Positions 1-10,868 of a stretch of DNA of 64,000 bases are shown one piece after another. The position numbers were made by a program, and so were the translations under genes. A model generated the notes under the pieces. That model had not been told where the DNA came from. It was given only the letters and a program-made list of their open reading frames with translations, and did not search any database. Origin of the DNA: Isoetes taiwanensis (lineage: Eukaryota > Streptophyta > Lycopodiopsida > Isoetales > Isoetaceae). Positions within the stretch are counted from its first letter, which is position 1, and each line of letters begins with the position of its first letter. The DNA is taken from the NCBI GenBank assembly GCA_021234155.1, contig JAJEKV010000263.1, forward strand, positions 250,001-314,000. Reading direction: 5' to 3'.

Positions 1-357
1 ATCATTGATAATTCCCAACAGGCATAGAAGCAAGTTTAAGTATTATTATATGGCCAAAGGAAATAATTTAATGAGAATCTTCATCATCATAAATAGTCTT
101 CAATTCCTTAAAGGAGGTCCACCTTCTTTATACAGGACATGCCACCTGCATGCTAGAATAGCCAAAAAAACCCTAGTATATGCATTTCTGATATACAAAT
201 CTAACCCTTTTTTGTATGGTTTCATAAGTAGAACAATATCTAAAATCTTTATGACCTCTAATACACATATGAAAAAGGGTAAAATACCACCTCCTCCCGT
301 TCATGCACGTGCTTTTGAGATTGAGAAGCCCCCTTGGGCGCACCACCTCTGGTTCTT

Positions 358-471
358 TATAAAAAGGCCAGGCATAGCTTCATTATTTTCTTGTCTGCTA
401 ACGACCAAGACTTCCATCTGCTTGTGTTATTCACGAGTGACATCATGTCTGTTGAGGTGTTTGCATGCAAG
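358..471 (+). promoter_or_regulatory. Possible core promoter with a very short first coding exon
   Basis: A good TATA box (TATAAAAA, 358-365) lies in a short GC-richer stretch. An ATG at 445 opens nine codons (MSVEVFACK), ending at 471 directly before GTATAAG, a plausible splice donor. The spacing TATA to ATG (about 85 bp) suits a plant gene with a short leader. I found no second exon downstream that I could attach with confidence, so the gene product is unknown. The longer open frame covering 5-487 runs straight through the TATA region and looks accidental. This is inference from motif spacing only. Confidence 0.22.
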
Positions 472-499
472 GTATAAGATCTTATAACATTTCATAATT

Positions 500-2090
500 T
501 ACATCCGTTTTGAACGCATGTACTAGCAAAATATCTTAGAGATGACTATGGTAAGCCTTACTCAATGAGTCATCAAGTAGCAAAGTTATACCTTTGAATT
601 ATGGATACGAGTCTATTACTCTCCCAATTGGCTTCTTTTACCTAAGTAAGTAAGAGGTAGTTTAGAACACTTTTCATGTCCTAAAACAAATAGAAATTTG
701 TTCCTCAGATTGGGACATAATACTTCAAGCACATCTTCCACGTCAGAATACAATTGACTAGATTCTAGTGGCCTCTTTCCAGGGGTCTTAATTCTTTCGT
801 GAGCTTTGTGACATCTAAAATTGCGTTTTCAACCTTGTGCACTGCATTTTCTAAGGTCCTTATATTTTCATCAGTTGCCAGTTAGTCACTTGATATTGTC
901 TCCTTTATTTTCACTTCAATTATCTTAATCTGTGTTCTACCATCTTCCTCTATTTTCACTTGTCTTTTGTTATTATGTCTTTGGCATTGCACAAGAAATG
1001 CAACCCATTATACTTTATGTTCTTCAGGATTAAGTACTAAGCTAGTGCAATTTTCAAACTCAAATGCAAGAGCTAGTTGCTTTCTTACTTCCTCGTTATG
1101 ACAATTCTTGTAGATTTTTCGACCAAGGTTTCCATCTTTTCTTGAAGATGATACTTTGCACAGTGCCAGTTTATCTTTCGTTTTTTAACTTCCTCATTCA
1201 AACCAAATCCTAATCTTGATCCGTAACTGACATTTTGATCAAATTTCTTCCTTGTGGGTTTGATCCTGAATGATATAGGCCTCTAAGCTATGAAAATCAT
1301 CTTTGGTACATTGCCCCATCATCATCCATCCTCCAAAACTATAAGTGTTTGAGTGCATGGAAAATGGAGGGAAAATGGTGTGATGTGCTTTTGGCGTCCA
1401 CGAATTTTAATACTTGAAAGTGCTTACAGGCTTTGCCGTAAGTGTACCTCACTAGCGCTTGTATACCCATTGTAAATTGTCTCTACTTACCAATGACCAA
1501 ATTTTAGTAAAAGTCTCCATACCATTTTATGATCAGATGCCATACTATGGGATCAAGGGAAAGCAACATTCATTTGTTTTTCCAAGAAGGCAACCTAGAC
1601 TACGTCGGCAAATTGAAGAAGTTGGTCATTTCAATCTTGCGTGTAGACTCATCACGAGAGATGGGAGACCCTGAAATAACTCAGCCAACAACCAAGATCC
1701 TTAGAAGGACAAGATCTCCAATGCGAGATAGCATATGAACAACCTCTCCATGCAAGATGACATACTTCCCCTTCCACAAATGTTATTTAGACATCCATAG
1801 AGGTTAAAAAAAAAACAATAGGACAAGTACATACTGGTAGATGACAGAATATTATTAAGATTAAAAAGGGTGACAAGGTTTGAGGAAAAATCCTCTGTAC
1901 TACTCCATTTGTAGTACATAAAAGAACCTGATGCTCTTACAGTTGAATACTAATTACCTATCCGTTGTTCCCAATGTATTAATTAACATAAAGAGGTGAT
2001 GACAAAGCAACAAAATCTAGCTACAAAGTTATTAGTATTACTTTACTAGCTGCCAATCATCAAATGGCAAATCCGATAGATACTTAATAC
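500..2090. other. AT-rich stretch without a recognised gene
   Basis: No open frame here carries a recognisable domain. On the minus strand between about 1330 and 780, short frames are rich in Lys, Glu and Ile and could be the remains of a coiled-coil protein, but they are broken by many stops. Nothing else is visible. Confidence 0.4.
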
Positions 2091-2115
2091 TTTTTTATTC
2101 GCAAGTGATAGAAAT

Positions 2116-3016
2116 TTATTCTACCGTTTTAATGTAAAATCCAATATTATCGAGGTACTTTCCACTTTTCCCGTAAAAACCAACAATCTTATTGGTAGTA
2201 TTGTCGCCTGTATCAAAATAAGTGCCAGTTTGAGTTCCATAATAGCCATATGTGCTTATCTGCCCATTTACAGAATTTCTTACATAGAATTTAAGAGAAG
2301 TTACATAGTTTTTGTAGGTTCCAGTTACTCGATAGATGTACTCGCTTGGATAATTTATTGGGAACTGCAAAAAAAATTTGAATCCATTATTTGATGCAGA
2401 CAGAGGGATGGATAGACAATGACAAACAAACGACGCATTGCAGAGCAAAAGGCATGCAGCAAGGCGCGGGAAAGTAGAGTGGTAGGTATGTAGGTAGGTA
2501 GCTTTAACATCTAGGGAAGTACATCAACAAGGGCTTGATGATCAAAACATTAAAAAGAATAAAACAAAATAGTAGTTTTTTAAAAGAAGGCATGTTACCC
2601 ACACATATATACATGAAGTCTAACAAAGAATAGGAGCATGTATCCCTAACATGGAACATTGGTATGAAATAAGCCCATCTACGTGGTTCTAGAATTTGCC
2701 CTTTTTTGTAAACCTTAGGGTCTCTATAAGATTGTGAATAATATATTCTTATTTCTATTTTTGTTCCTATATATTCCTCAGAAATATAATACTCACTGTT
2801 GTATCACTTCCACCATTTCCTCCATGTTGAGAAGTCCATCTAGGATTCCCAGCTGGGTTGTGACGACATCTAATGGCATCAATCCAAGATGCACTGCGAA
2901 GCGAAACTTGTAAAATGCCATCTGGTAACCCATCACTAAAGTCGCCCTCCTCCACCTCCACCTTGTGCAGGTATTTCAAAAAAACATTTTTGTATTTGCT
3001 AGAACACACTTGCCTC

Positions 3017-3047
<31 letters not shown>

Positions 3048-3139
3048 AATTAGCACAAAGTAGAATGGGAAGAAAGAATATACAAATAGCTTTAAAATAG
3101 CCTTACATATAATATGACAACTAATGTCCAGATAGCCAT
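2116..3139 (-). CDS. Jacalin-type lectin domain protein (spliced)
   Basis: Two minus-strand exons together encode one jacalin-like lectin domain, a carbohydrate-binding beta-prism fold of about 135 residues. Exon A (about 2961-2797) carries DGILQVSLRSASWIDAIR and HGGNGGSDTT; exon B (2364-2116) carries FPINYPSEYIYRVTGTY, LKFYVRN, YGYYGTQTGTYFD and VGFYGKSGKYLDNIGFYI, the usual closing strands with the GxxG...LDxIGxY ligand-loop region. The intron (2796-2365) has donor GTGAGT and acceptor TTTTGCAG, phase 0 on both sides. A possible signal-peptide exon (3139-3107, MAIWTLVVILY, donor GTAAGG, also phase 0) would join exon A at a weak CACAAG acceptor; this part is inference. A run of 24 T residues (plus-strand A, 3026-3049) lies inside that proposed intron. 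A possible AATAAA signal lies at 2099-2094. Jacalin-domain proteins are often stress- or defence-related lectins; the ligand cannot be told from sequence. Confidence 0.72.
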
Positions 3140-3149
3140 GATGCTCCTA

Positions 3150-4200
3150 TTTCTATGCTCAATATGTTCATGAAATAGTTTCATTTTTATAGAAGATCCA
3201 ACTTGCAGCAAAGTCAAAAGAGCTTGGTTAAAATCAACATTTGTGAAAAATAAAAAAGGAAAGGTGCACAACATTTATTTAATTTCTCCAAACATATGTA
3301 AAGTTTTCCAAACCTATCCTTGACATCTTCAATAGGACATTATGAAACCTAAAGATTCTTCCCTACTTTTTAGCTTTTTCTTTCCTTTTTTTTGAAAGCA
3401 GGGTTGGTGGGATAAAAAGTTGCTATGTGGAATGTTCAATATTTCCATGCCTCCTCGCCCCCTCATGTACAAACCTAAAAAGTTTTTGCAAAATTATGAG
3501 ACTCCAGATTCTTTCCTACTGTTTGACATTTCCATTTGGAATGTTAAACATGTCACCACTCTAACAAGGCAACACAAACCAATTCAATTCAGACATATCC
3601 AATTTTGTGGATAAATAAATAGACAGGATGCAGTGTAACATCATTAGAATGCATGTAATAAACAGCAGGATATCAAATACAAAACAAACAATTCAAGAAA
3701 GTGAGCAGTGATGATTTTAGTGGTACCATATCGTATTTTAGGTATCACTATTTTGGCGATAATATTATATTCAAAACTTTTTTTGGAAGACTATAAGTTT
3801 TGCCTATTTAAGAATTTTTGTAGTGCATGTGGCTGTAAATTATGGTCAATAAAGTATTTTTGTAGTACTTATGACAATGTCTAAAATCGTACCTTATCAC
3901 TGTTGTCATGAGTGCAGTTATAACACACATAAGTGCTAATAACTAATATTGCAAACTCTCATTTTGTTTTGGTGATTGCTTCTGAGAGTAGTATTTTCTT
4001 AAATATGGTCGTATTCCATGGTAAAGACATTAACTAGCTTTATCATGTTCTATAGACATTTTAATGCGTAGGTATGGCACAAAAAAAAAATTTCTGATCC
4101 AGTTGCTCTGCGGTGTTCATAGAGTTCGACAGGCTGTGATCGATCTTCCTTGGCTAGCCCTGTTAGGGGTAGGCCTGGGACCTCCTCCCTTTCTACAGTT
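3150..4200. other. Gene-free AT-rich stretch
   Basis: No supported gene. A short piece near 3390-3412 (T-rich run followed by GGTTGGTGGGAT) resembles the 3' end of the SINE-like sequence at 41.15 kb and may be a scrap of the same family. Confidence 0.3.
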
Positions 4201-4216
4201 GGTTTATGTGGCTCCC

Positions 4217-4287
4217 TATAATCATCCAAGGTGATTATGTGGCTAAGAGAAGCCAAGCTTTTCTCTATAATCATCCAAGGTGATTAT
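4217..4287. repeat. Two identical 22-bp copies of an imperfect palindrome
   Basis: The same 22-base sequence, TATAATCATCCAAGGTGATT followed by AT, occurs at 4217-4238 and 4266-4287, 49 bp apart. Each copy is itself nearly palindromic (ATAATCA...TGATTAT). The surrounding sequence to 5181 holds only short broken frames and appears to be the left part of an older sequence into which the copia element at 5182 was inserted. Confidence 0.5.
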
Positions 4288-5181
4288 TACCTCTGCGTTT
4301 GGCTACAAGGCCCGATTTTAGAGCTCTGGGAAGCTCTTTTGGAAGATCAATTCTTTCCGGATCATCTCTTCATCGGTGAGGCTGGAGCCACCCCTGAAAG
4401 CCCAATTGAGCTGGTCGAAATTTGGTTGGGTTGGCGATAGGGATGCTGCACCCCTTGGAACTTTTGATATATACAATAGGAACCTCTGAATATTGATGTG
4501 GTCTCTGCTCTCGTTTTGATTCTTTGGGCTCCTCTTTGGAAAAGATCATTTTGGTCTCCTGTTTCCACATGTGGGCTACTCTTCCCCTGCATGCCATAGT
4601 AGTAGAGACCCTATAAAGCACTTAAAACCTCCTTTTTGGCAACGTAAATTCATTCCTCTTATTCTGGTACTGTCCTTTTGACATGAGAGCTTCCCCATCT
4701 TCAAAATCCCTCGCATACTTCATGTGGGCCGACCTCTGCCATTATTTATAACTTGCTCCAATTTTCAGGCAGCTCAAAGCTCTTCTCCTTTAGCCGCTCT
4801 TGGAAAATACTTTGTGGTTGGTATCAAAGATCAGGAAGTATACCGTGGATGGATTGCGGACATTTTTAGTTGTTGAAAATATCTTTCCTGATCCTCTATA
4901 CACAGGAATAGCTGGTTCATTGTCTCTGGATCCGCTGGCCACAACACTTGAATGGAAAATCGCATTTCTAGGAGCAGATCAGCTTTGCTTTTCTAAAGTT
5001 AGAGTCTTCTTGCCCTGCAATGGTCAACTACATTCTTTTGGAAGTATACAAAGTCTAAAATCTGGAAAAACCCAACTCTAATGGTTTTGTTCAGATGGAA
5101 ACCCCTTTTTCTCTTCCTGATTTTCTCATTCCCCCTGTGAACTCTGTGTCTCCCCCTCTTCCCCTGGATTCGCCACCCCAG

Positions 5182-5419
5182 TGTTAGCACCATGTGATTA
5201 CGTTGCATGGCATGCAAGGGTGCAGGTGGGTGCTGACAACTCAGGCGGTGCAGAATTGTGATTTGTGTTTGTTGAACGGTGCCATAATTCATGGCACCAT
5301 GTTTGCTTCATTTCTATTATTAGTTCAGTCTCCGTTGTATTTAAAGGATCAATCGATCCTTTCTGAATCAATCAAGTATTTGGTTTTTCTCTTCCTACTC
5401 TTGTGTTCGATCCTTTACA
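5182..5419 (+). repeat. 5' LTR of the copia element
   Basis: Starts TGTTAGCACC and ends CTTTACA, the TG...CA ends typical of LTRs. It contains GTATTTAAAGG near 5337, a plausible TATA-like element, and the palindrome GGATCAATCGATCC. It matches 9533-9767 nearly base for base apart from a cluster of differences at 5210-5260. Confidence 0.93.
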
Positions 5420-5434
5420 TGGTAGCAGAGCCTC
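5420..5434 (+). promoter_or_regulatory. Primer-binding site (initiator tRNA-Met type)
   Basis: TGGTAGCAGAGCCTC starts directly after the 5' LTR. This is the common copia primer-binding site, complementary to the 3' part of initiator tRNA-Met, with G in place of the more common T at position 6. Confidence 0.85.
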
Positions 5435-5451
5435 GTTGGCTCAGGTAAGCG

Positions 5452-6363
5452 GCACAAGAAATTGATTCCTCTTCCACCTCTGCGGCCCCCACTCCAAGCG
5501 TCTTGGCCGAATCACCAGAGGGCTTTGATCCCTCCAAGGGATTAGAGAAGTTTGGCATCGAACGTTTCAAAGGTGAAAACTTTCACACATGGAAGTATCA
5601 GATGCAAACATATCTCACAGCCACTGGAGTATGGAATGTGGTGGATGGTTCTTCAACCAAACCTGTTCGTGAGGCTGGACGAGAATCAAATCAGGAGGCA
5701 TTAAGGCGATGGATCACCAAGAATTCCCGTGCTCATTCGGTGATTATATGCAGTGTGCATCCTACCATCCTTAATCGACTCAAGGTCTCTCAAAGTGCCC
5801 ATGAATGCTGGAGTAAACTTCTCAGAATGTTTGAAGATAAATCTCTGGCAGCCCAAGTTATGCTGAGACATAAACTATATGCTGCTAAGCTTCAAGAAGG
5901 AGAATCTCTCAGCTTGCATATCTCTAAGCTTAGAAGTCTGATGGATCAATTGGAAGATTCCGGCGCCATCAAACCCTGTGGTACGTGTATTGCATACACA
6001 GAGCAACATAATTGCATTACTTTGTTGTGCAGCTTAACTCCAGCGTACCAAAATATTGTGGTGGTGCTTTCAAATTCATCCACTACGCTTTCATGGGAAG
6101 AAGTAAGCACAAAACTTCTTCAAGAAGAAGCACGTCTTCAAAATAACAGTGATGTCCAACTGTCTCTGTTTTCTGGAACCAAGCCCAAAACTGAAAAGAG
6201 GCAAGGTGAGTCAAGCTCTCAGGATTCAAAACGTCCCAGATGCGAGTATTGCCGACAAAGAGGTCATCTGAAAAGTGGTTGTTGGAAGCGCCAAGCTGAT
6301 GAAGCCAAGCAAAGCCAGGCAACCACTGGCGCAGCAAGTTGCACTGTTACCTGTTACCGTTGA
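5452..6363 (+). pseudogene. Copia gag (UBN2-type) with CCHC zinc knuckle, start codon lost
   Basis: The frame is open from 5449 to the stop at 6363 but contains no ATG at its beginning; the codon before GCACAAGAA, where a start would be expected, reads GCG. The product resembles copia-type Gag: FKGENFHTWKYQMQTYL near the start (the Trp-containing N-terminal motif), a helical central UBN2-like region, and RCEYCRQRGHLKSGCWK at the end, a CX2CX4HX4C zinc knuckle that binds RNA. After the knuckle the frame stops and the protease continues one frame over (6275-6526). Gag would build the cytoplasmic virus-like particle; this copy is probably not translated properly. Confidence 0.85.
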
Positions 6364-8450
6364 GGAAGACTCTTCCCACGTTCTGAGATCTTTCATGACT
6401 GTTGCTGGCCCAATACTAGACTCCAGAATTTGGTGGTTAGATTCTGCAGCCTCGCACCATATGTCTGGAAGCAAGGCTTCTTTTATAACTCTGCGCAAGC
6501 TCTCAGCTCCAATGCATTTGTTCTAGTAATGGAGGCAGACTCCATGCTTCTCACATTGGAGTTGTGCAGGTTTATTTGATGCCGAATCAACCTATCTCCA
6601 TAACAAATGTTCTTCTGGTTCCAGGGTTGAACCAGAATCTTCTTTGCATTGCTCAAATGGCAGACCTTGGTCTTACTGTTACCTTCACAAAAAAGGAAGC
6701 TCTTATTTCTGATGCAGTCACTGGAATCTTGGCCACGGGACTTCGACAAGGAAATTTGTATAAGCTAAACACCTTTTGTGCTAACCTTGCTCTTCATACT
6801 GAAGTAGTATCCTCCAGCACACTTTGGCATCAACGATTGGGTCATGCAGGAGTTGCAAGCATAAAAAATACTCTTGCCCATGAAGCAGTCACCGGAATGC
6901 CATCAAATGTTACTCTGAAAGATCCATGTCAAATCTGCATTCGTGGCAAACACCACAAAGCTCCATTTTTTCCATCTGAGAATCGTGCCACCCATTGTGC
7001 TCAACGAATTCACTCAGATCTGTCTGGTCAGCTTCCAGTCTCTCATGAAGGGTTTCAATATTTTCTTACGTTCATTGATGATCATTCTCGACACATAACA
7101 GTTTATTTCCTCAAGCGCAAAAATGAAGTGCTCTCTGTTTTTGAGCAATTCGTCCAGCTTACCCAAACTCAACTTGGGAAATCAATCCAGCAGCTTATGA
7201 CAGACAATGGTGGTGAGTATACTTCTAAAGCTTTTGAGCTTTTCTGCAGTTCTCGTGGCATTGAACATCGCACAACAGTTGCTGGTAATCCGGAGCAGAA
7301 CGGTCTTGCAGAGCGGATGAACCGCACTCTCAAGGATCAAGCAAGGTGCCTCTTAATTCCAGCAAACTTACCTGTTCAATTTTGGGTTGCTGCCATACAC
7401 ACCGCTGCATATCTCCGCAACCGTCTTGTGCCAAGTACGTCTTCTACAAATAAAACTCCCCATGAGCTTTGGCACTCTCAGAAACCTGATCTTGCTCATC
7501 TCAGAACCTTTGGCTGTCTAGCCTATGCCCTTGATTTACATCCCAAAAACTGTTTTTCTCCTCGCAGCCACCCTTCTCTCTTTGTTGGCTATTCTACCAC
7601 CAAAAAGGGTTATCGTCTCTTCAATCCTCAATCACGCAAGTTCTTCTTTAGCCGGGATGTCAAGTTCATTGAAAATCAGCTTGGTTCCTCTTTGCTTCCT
7701 TCTGTTTTGCCCCAAGATCTTGTGCATTTTCCAGGTTTTGACTTTTCTGCTCCTACTTTGCTCCTACCTTTTGTGCCTTCTCCAGTGTTCCAACCTGCTG
7801 TGCTTCGACGATCATCCCGCCCTTGGAAACCTACTGAAAAAGCTCTTGCTTACCATCAAGCTAGTTTCACAGATCATACCTTGCACACTCCCACCACTTA
7901 TGACCAAGCTTGCTCCCATCCTCATGCTGCTCAATGGCATGCAGCCATGGATGATGAAATACATGCACTTCAACGCAATAACACTTGGACACTTACTGCT
8001 TTGCCCCCTGGCCGTCGCACTGTTGGCTCCAAATGGATTTATAGGGTTAAAACCAAGTCTGATGGCACTCTGGATAAATTCAAAGCAAGGCTTGTTGCAC
8101 GTGGCTTCTCTCAAATCGCTGGAATTGACTTCACTGAGACCTTTGCTCCAGTAGTCAAGCTTGCCACATTGCGGTCTCTCTTAAGCTATGCTGCTGCTCA
8201 TGACTTTGAGATACATCAGATGGATGTACAAGCTGCCTTTCTTTACGGGGATCTTCAGGAAGAAGTTTATCTTGATCAGCCCACAGGTTACATTCAAAAG
8301 GGGCGGGGGCATCTTGTTTGCCGATTGCACAAAGCCCTGTATGGCCTCAAACGGGCATCTCGGGCTTGGAATGCTCGAATTCATACCTTCCTGCTAGAAC
8401 ATGGCTTCACTAGTGGACATGCGAGATCCAAATCTCGTACATTCAATGCC
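6364..8450 (+). pseudogene. Copia pol: protease, integrase and first half of reverse transcriptase
   Basis: The protease motif appears as WWLDSAASHHMSG (6440-6451 encode DSAA): the usual catalytic D-S/T-G has Ala where Gly is expected. A stop at 6524-6526 and another frame change follow. From 6564 one long frame gives the pre-integrase zinc region (LWHQRLGHAGVASI), the integrase core with HSDLSG, MTDNGGEY and NPEQNGLAERMNR (the DDE residues are present), then the RVT_2 reverse transcriptase start (GSKWIYRVKTKSDGTLDKFK, TFAPVVKLATLRSLL, HQMDVQAAFLYGDL, LHKALYGLK). Shortly after 8400 the frame is lost, so the domain is cut before its catalytic YIDD. Confidence 0.9.
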
Positions 8451-9300
8451 AAGTTGATGTTGTTCTCTTTCTTGCTCTTTACATTGATGATCTCGTCATT
8501 CTCGGCCAAAGGACCCCTTTCGATTGCCGGTCTTAAAAGACTTCTCTCAGGCGCACTTTCAAATGGCCGACTTACATGAAATCCACAAATGCTTGGGACG
8601 CATCACTCGTGACCGTCAAACCGCCTCCCTCGAACGGATCGGGCACCATTATGCCCTCCAAATCCTATCCGGTTTGGCTGGCTGATTGCAATGGTGTTTC
8701 CACACCCATGGATCCCGGTCTCACTCTTACCTCTGCTCAATGTCCCCAAAATGATCAAAGTGCTCAAATGACCTCGGTACCTTATCGCAATGCCCTTTAC
8801 CGCATCTCAACTACCTCATGGTGTCTACTTTCGTCGACTTGGCCTTTGCCATCAGTTCTCTAAGTCGCTTCATGGCAAATCGGTCAAGCACATTGGCATG
8901 CTCTTAAGAGGGTCATGCGCTACTTGAAGGCCACTCTTTCTTATGGGCTCTGTTTCGTCCTCTTCACGCCCGGACACCTTTATTGGTTATTCGACTCGAT
9001 TTTTGTGGAGGTCAAGACAACAGCAAATCCACTTCAGGATATTGTTTTTCTTCAATGGCACTATCACTTGGAGCAGCAAGAAGCGGTCCATCGCGCCCTT
9101 TCCACCACTGAAGCCGAAAAGTACATCGCAGCTTGTGAGGTACGCCAAGGAAGCTGCACGGATTCGTCATCTTGCCGGGATCTTCGGTTCGGCCAGGAGC
9201 TTCCAATCTCGTCTCACGCGTGATGACCAAACTGCCATTGCCTTGTCTCATGATTCTCTTTCATCCTCGGCCTAAACACATCGGTTTGCTTCCACTACCC
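8451..9300 (+). pseudogene. Copia pol: RT catalytic motif and RNase H in shifted frames
   Basis: LYIDDLVIL, the catalytic YxDD of reverse transcriptase, is encoded at 8477-8503 (YIDD 8480-8491) but in a different frame from the upstream pol. Further on, HEIHKCLGRITRDRQTASLE (8577-8636) is the usual segment after the RT palm. The RNase H end shows STTEAEKYIAACE (about 9102-9140) and AKEAARIRHLAGIFG in the next frame (about 9144-9188). At least three frame changes and several stops separate these blocks, so the region is dead. Confidence 0.82.
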
Positions 9301-9522
9301 TTCGTGGAACAAGTTCAAGCGGGGAGCTCTTCTCCTTCCTCATTGCTCTTCTAGTTCCATGGTTGCCTGATAGTTCTGACCAAAGCTCTTCCTCGAGCTA
9401 AATTTGAACTTCATCGAAGCTAATCTTCATGTGTTGCCTCTTGGCTTTTGCTCAAAGCAGAGTAGTAGACTCAAACTTCAAATTTGAACATTGGGGGTGA
9501 GCTGCAGACCATGCAACTCATC

Positions 9523-9532
9523 AAGCGAGGAG
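9523..9532 (+). promoter_or_regulatory. Degenerate polypurine tract
   Basis: AAGCGAGGAG lies immediately before the 3' LTR, where the plus-strand primer of an LTR element is expected. It is interrupted by one C, so it is a weak tract; the purer run TTGGGGGTGAG at 9490-9500 is about 33 bp too far upstream. Confidence 0.5.
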
Positions 9533-9767
9533 TGTTAGCACCATGTGATTACGTTGCATAGCATGCAAGGGTGCGGTGGGTGTCGACAACTCGGCGTGCG
9601 AATTGTGATTTTGTGTTTGTTGAACGGTGCCATAATTCATGGCACCATGTTTGCTTCGTTTCTATTATTAGTTCAGTCTCCGTTGTATTTAAAGGATCAA
9701 TCGATCCTTTCTGAATCAATCAAGTATTTGGTTTTTCTCTTCCTACTCTTGTGTTCGATCCTTTACA
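9533..9767 (+). repeat. 3' LTR of the copia element
   Basis: 235-bp partner of the 5' LTR, starting TGTTAGCACC and ending CTTTACA. Compared with the 5' copy it has small deletions (for example GTGCAGG to GTGCGG) and substitutions in its first third; the last 140 bp are almost identical. Confidence 0.93.
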
Positions 9768-10790
9768 TTGGGAACTCCGTGCCTCCTTCTCTAAGATCAC
9801 CAAGCCCCCAGGCCTCCGATATCTCCACAGCTAGCTCTCTGAATTTCTCACGTTAAATTTACAGGTCTATTGTTCTTGTAAATCTCACCCATCTTTTCTG
9901 GGTCTTCTTAGTGGGCTTGTTGGAGAACTTTGGTCTACAATCCTTGACAACGGGGTGCTACATCAGGATCAGTTCAGGTACCTAGGTGGCCTAGTTATTA
10001 TGGGAGAGCAATTAGAAGTCCGAAGATCCATTAGAAACCTCATGTTTGGGGATTATTTAGCTCTAATTCCAAAACAATCTCTTATTGTTCAGTGTGTTTT
10101 TCTTGGTGTTGAATTCTTGCTGGAGCTGTATTGATGGAGTATCTCCATCCTCAGAAGGTACCTATGGGAAGGTTGGATGGCAGGCCATCTGCGTAAGTAT
10201 TTGCTCCTAGTCCTACTTCCCCTCCCGCTAAAAGTAATATTACAGACAGTCCCCAAGGCAAGTTATCTCTTCGTACTGCCATAGCGGCCGATAAGATCCG
10301 TTACTTCAAAAATTTTGGGCTTTTTGGCAAGATCTGTGGAGGCAATCCAAGTAGGATTGAAATCAAAAAGACTCTTGAAGAGTTTGTAGATCCAATGTTT
10401 CGATGATGTCGCGAGAATTCCAAAATTGTTTTGCCATGAAGATAATGCTAGCCAGATTATATTTAATCAATGGTTTTGCTTTTAGGAGCTACACAAATTT
10501 TTGGTTTTCTTGGGAGGTCATGACATGGTATACTCTGTGAATGTGAAAACGCATCCAACATATATGGTTAAAAATTCCTTGATGCACACCATTGTTGAGA
10601 AAAAACCCAATGTCGTTGTTCATATATGGTTAAAAATTCCTTGATGCACACCATTGTTGAGAAAAAACCCAATGTCGTTGTTTACTGACATATATGAGTT
10701 TCTATATAGAATAAATCAATGGCCCTATACTTTCTTATATTGGGTCCTTACACTATATTTACCTGGAGAATGAAAGGTCCCCTTTTTTTT
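9768..10790 (+). other. Degenerate sequence right of the copia element, possible LINE ORF1 scrap
   Basis: No intact gene. Around 10255-10405 the plus strand reads SLRTAIAADKIRYFKNFGLF then GKICGGNPSRIEIKKTLEEF, which has the look of the N-terminal domain of plant LINE ORF1 proteins (DUF4283-like, 'GKxxGxxPxxxEIxxxLxxF'). This is a weak, inferred match. It may continue the older sequence that was split by the copia insertion at 5182. Confidence 0.25.
10559..10682. repeat. Perfect 62-bp tandem duplication
   Basis: The segment 10559-10620 (beginning CATATATGGTTAAAAATTCC) is repeated directly and without visible change at 10621-10682. It has no coding content and looks like a recent local duplication. 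Confidence 0.9.
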
Positions 10791-10796
10791 TTTATT
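10791..10796 (-). terminator. Possible poly(A) signal of the calmodulin-like gene
   Basis: AATAAA on the minus strand (TTTATT on plus) lies about 73 bp past the stop codon at 10869, the right position for a poly(A) signal. Confidence 0.45.
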
Positions 10797-10868
10797 GATT
10801 CAATTACTTTCTTATAAAATACAATTGAGAACTCTTACCTATTATCTTATAAAATGCAATTGGGAACT

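Larger units (their letters stand above)
5182..9767 (+). mobile_element. Decayed Ty1/copia LTR retrotransposon
   Basis: A full-length but inactive copia element: 5' LTR, primer-binding site, gag with zinc knuckle, protease, integrase, reverse transcriptase, RNase H remnants and 3' LTR, in the Pseudoviridae order (integrase before reverse transcriptase). The two LTRs (238 and 235 bp) differ by several substitutions and small indels, so the insertion is not recent. The five bases outside the LTRs (CCCAG on the left, TTGGG on the right) do not match, so no target-site duplication is visible. The coding region lies in several frames (gag frame 1, protease frame 2, integrase/RT frame 3, later parts shifted again), so the polyprotein cannot be made as it stands. 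Confidence 0.93.

Noticed and set aside
5-487. 160-residue open frame at the left edge
   Set aside because: No domain, strongly biased Phe/Ile/Lys composition, and it reads through a TATA-like promoter; most likely a chance frame in AT-rich DNA.
7525-8154. 209-residue Leu-rich frame
   Set aside because: It is an out-of-frame reading of the copia pol region, whose true frame matches integrase and reverse transcriptase.
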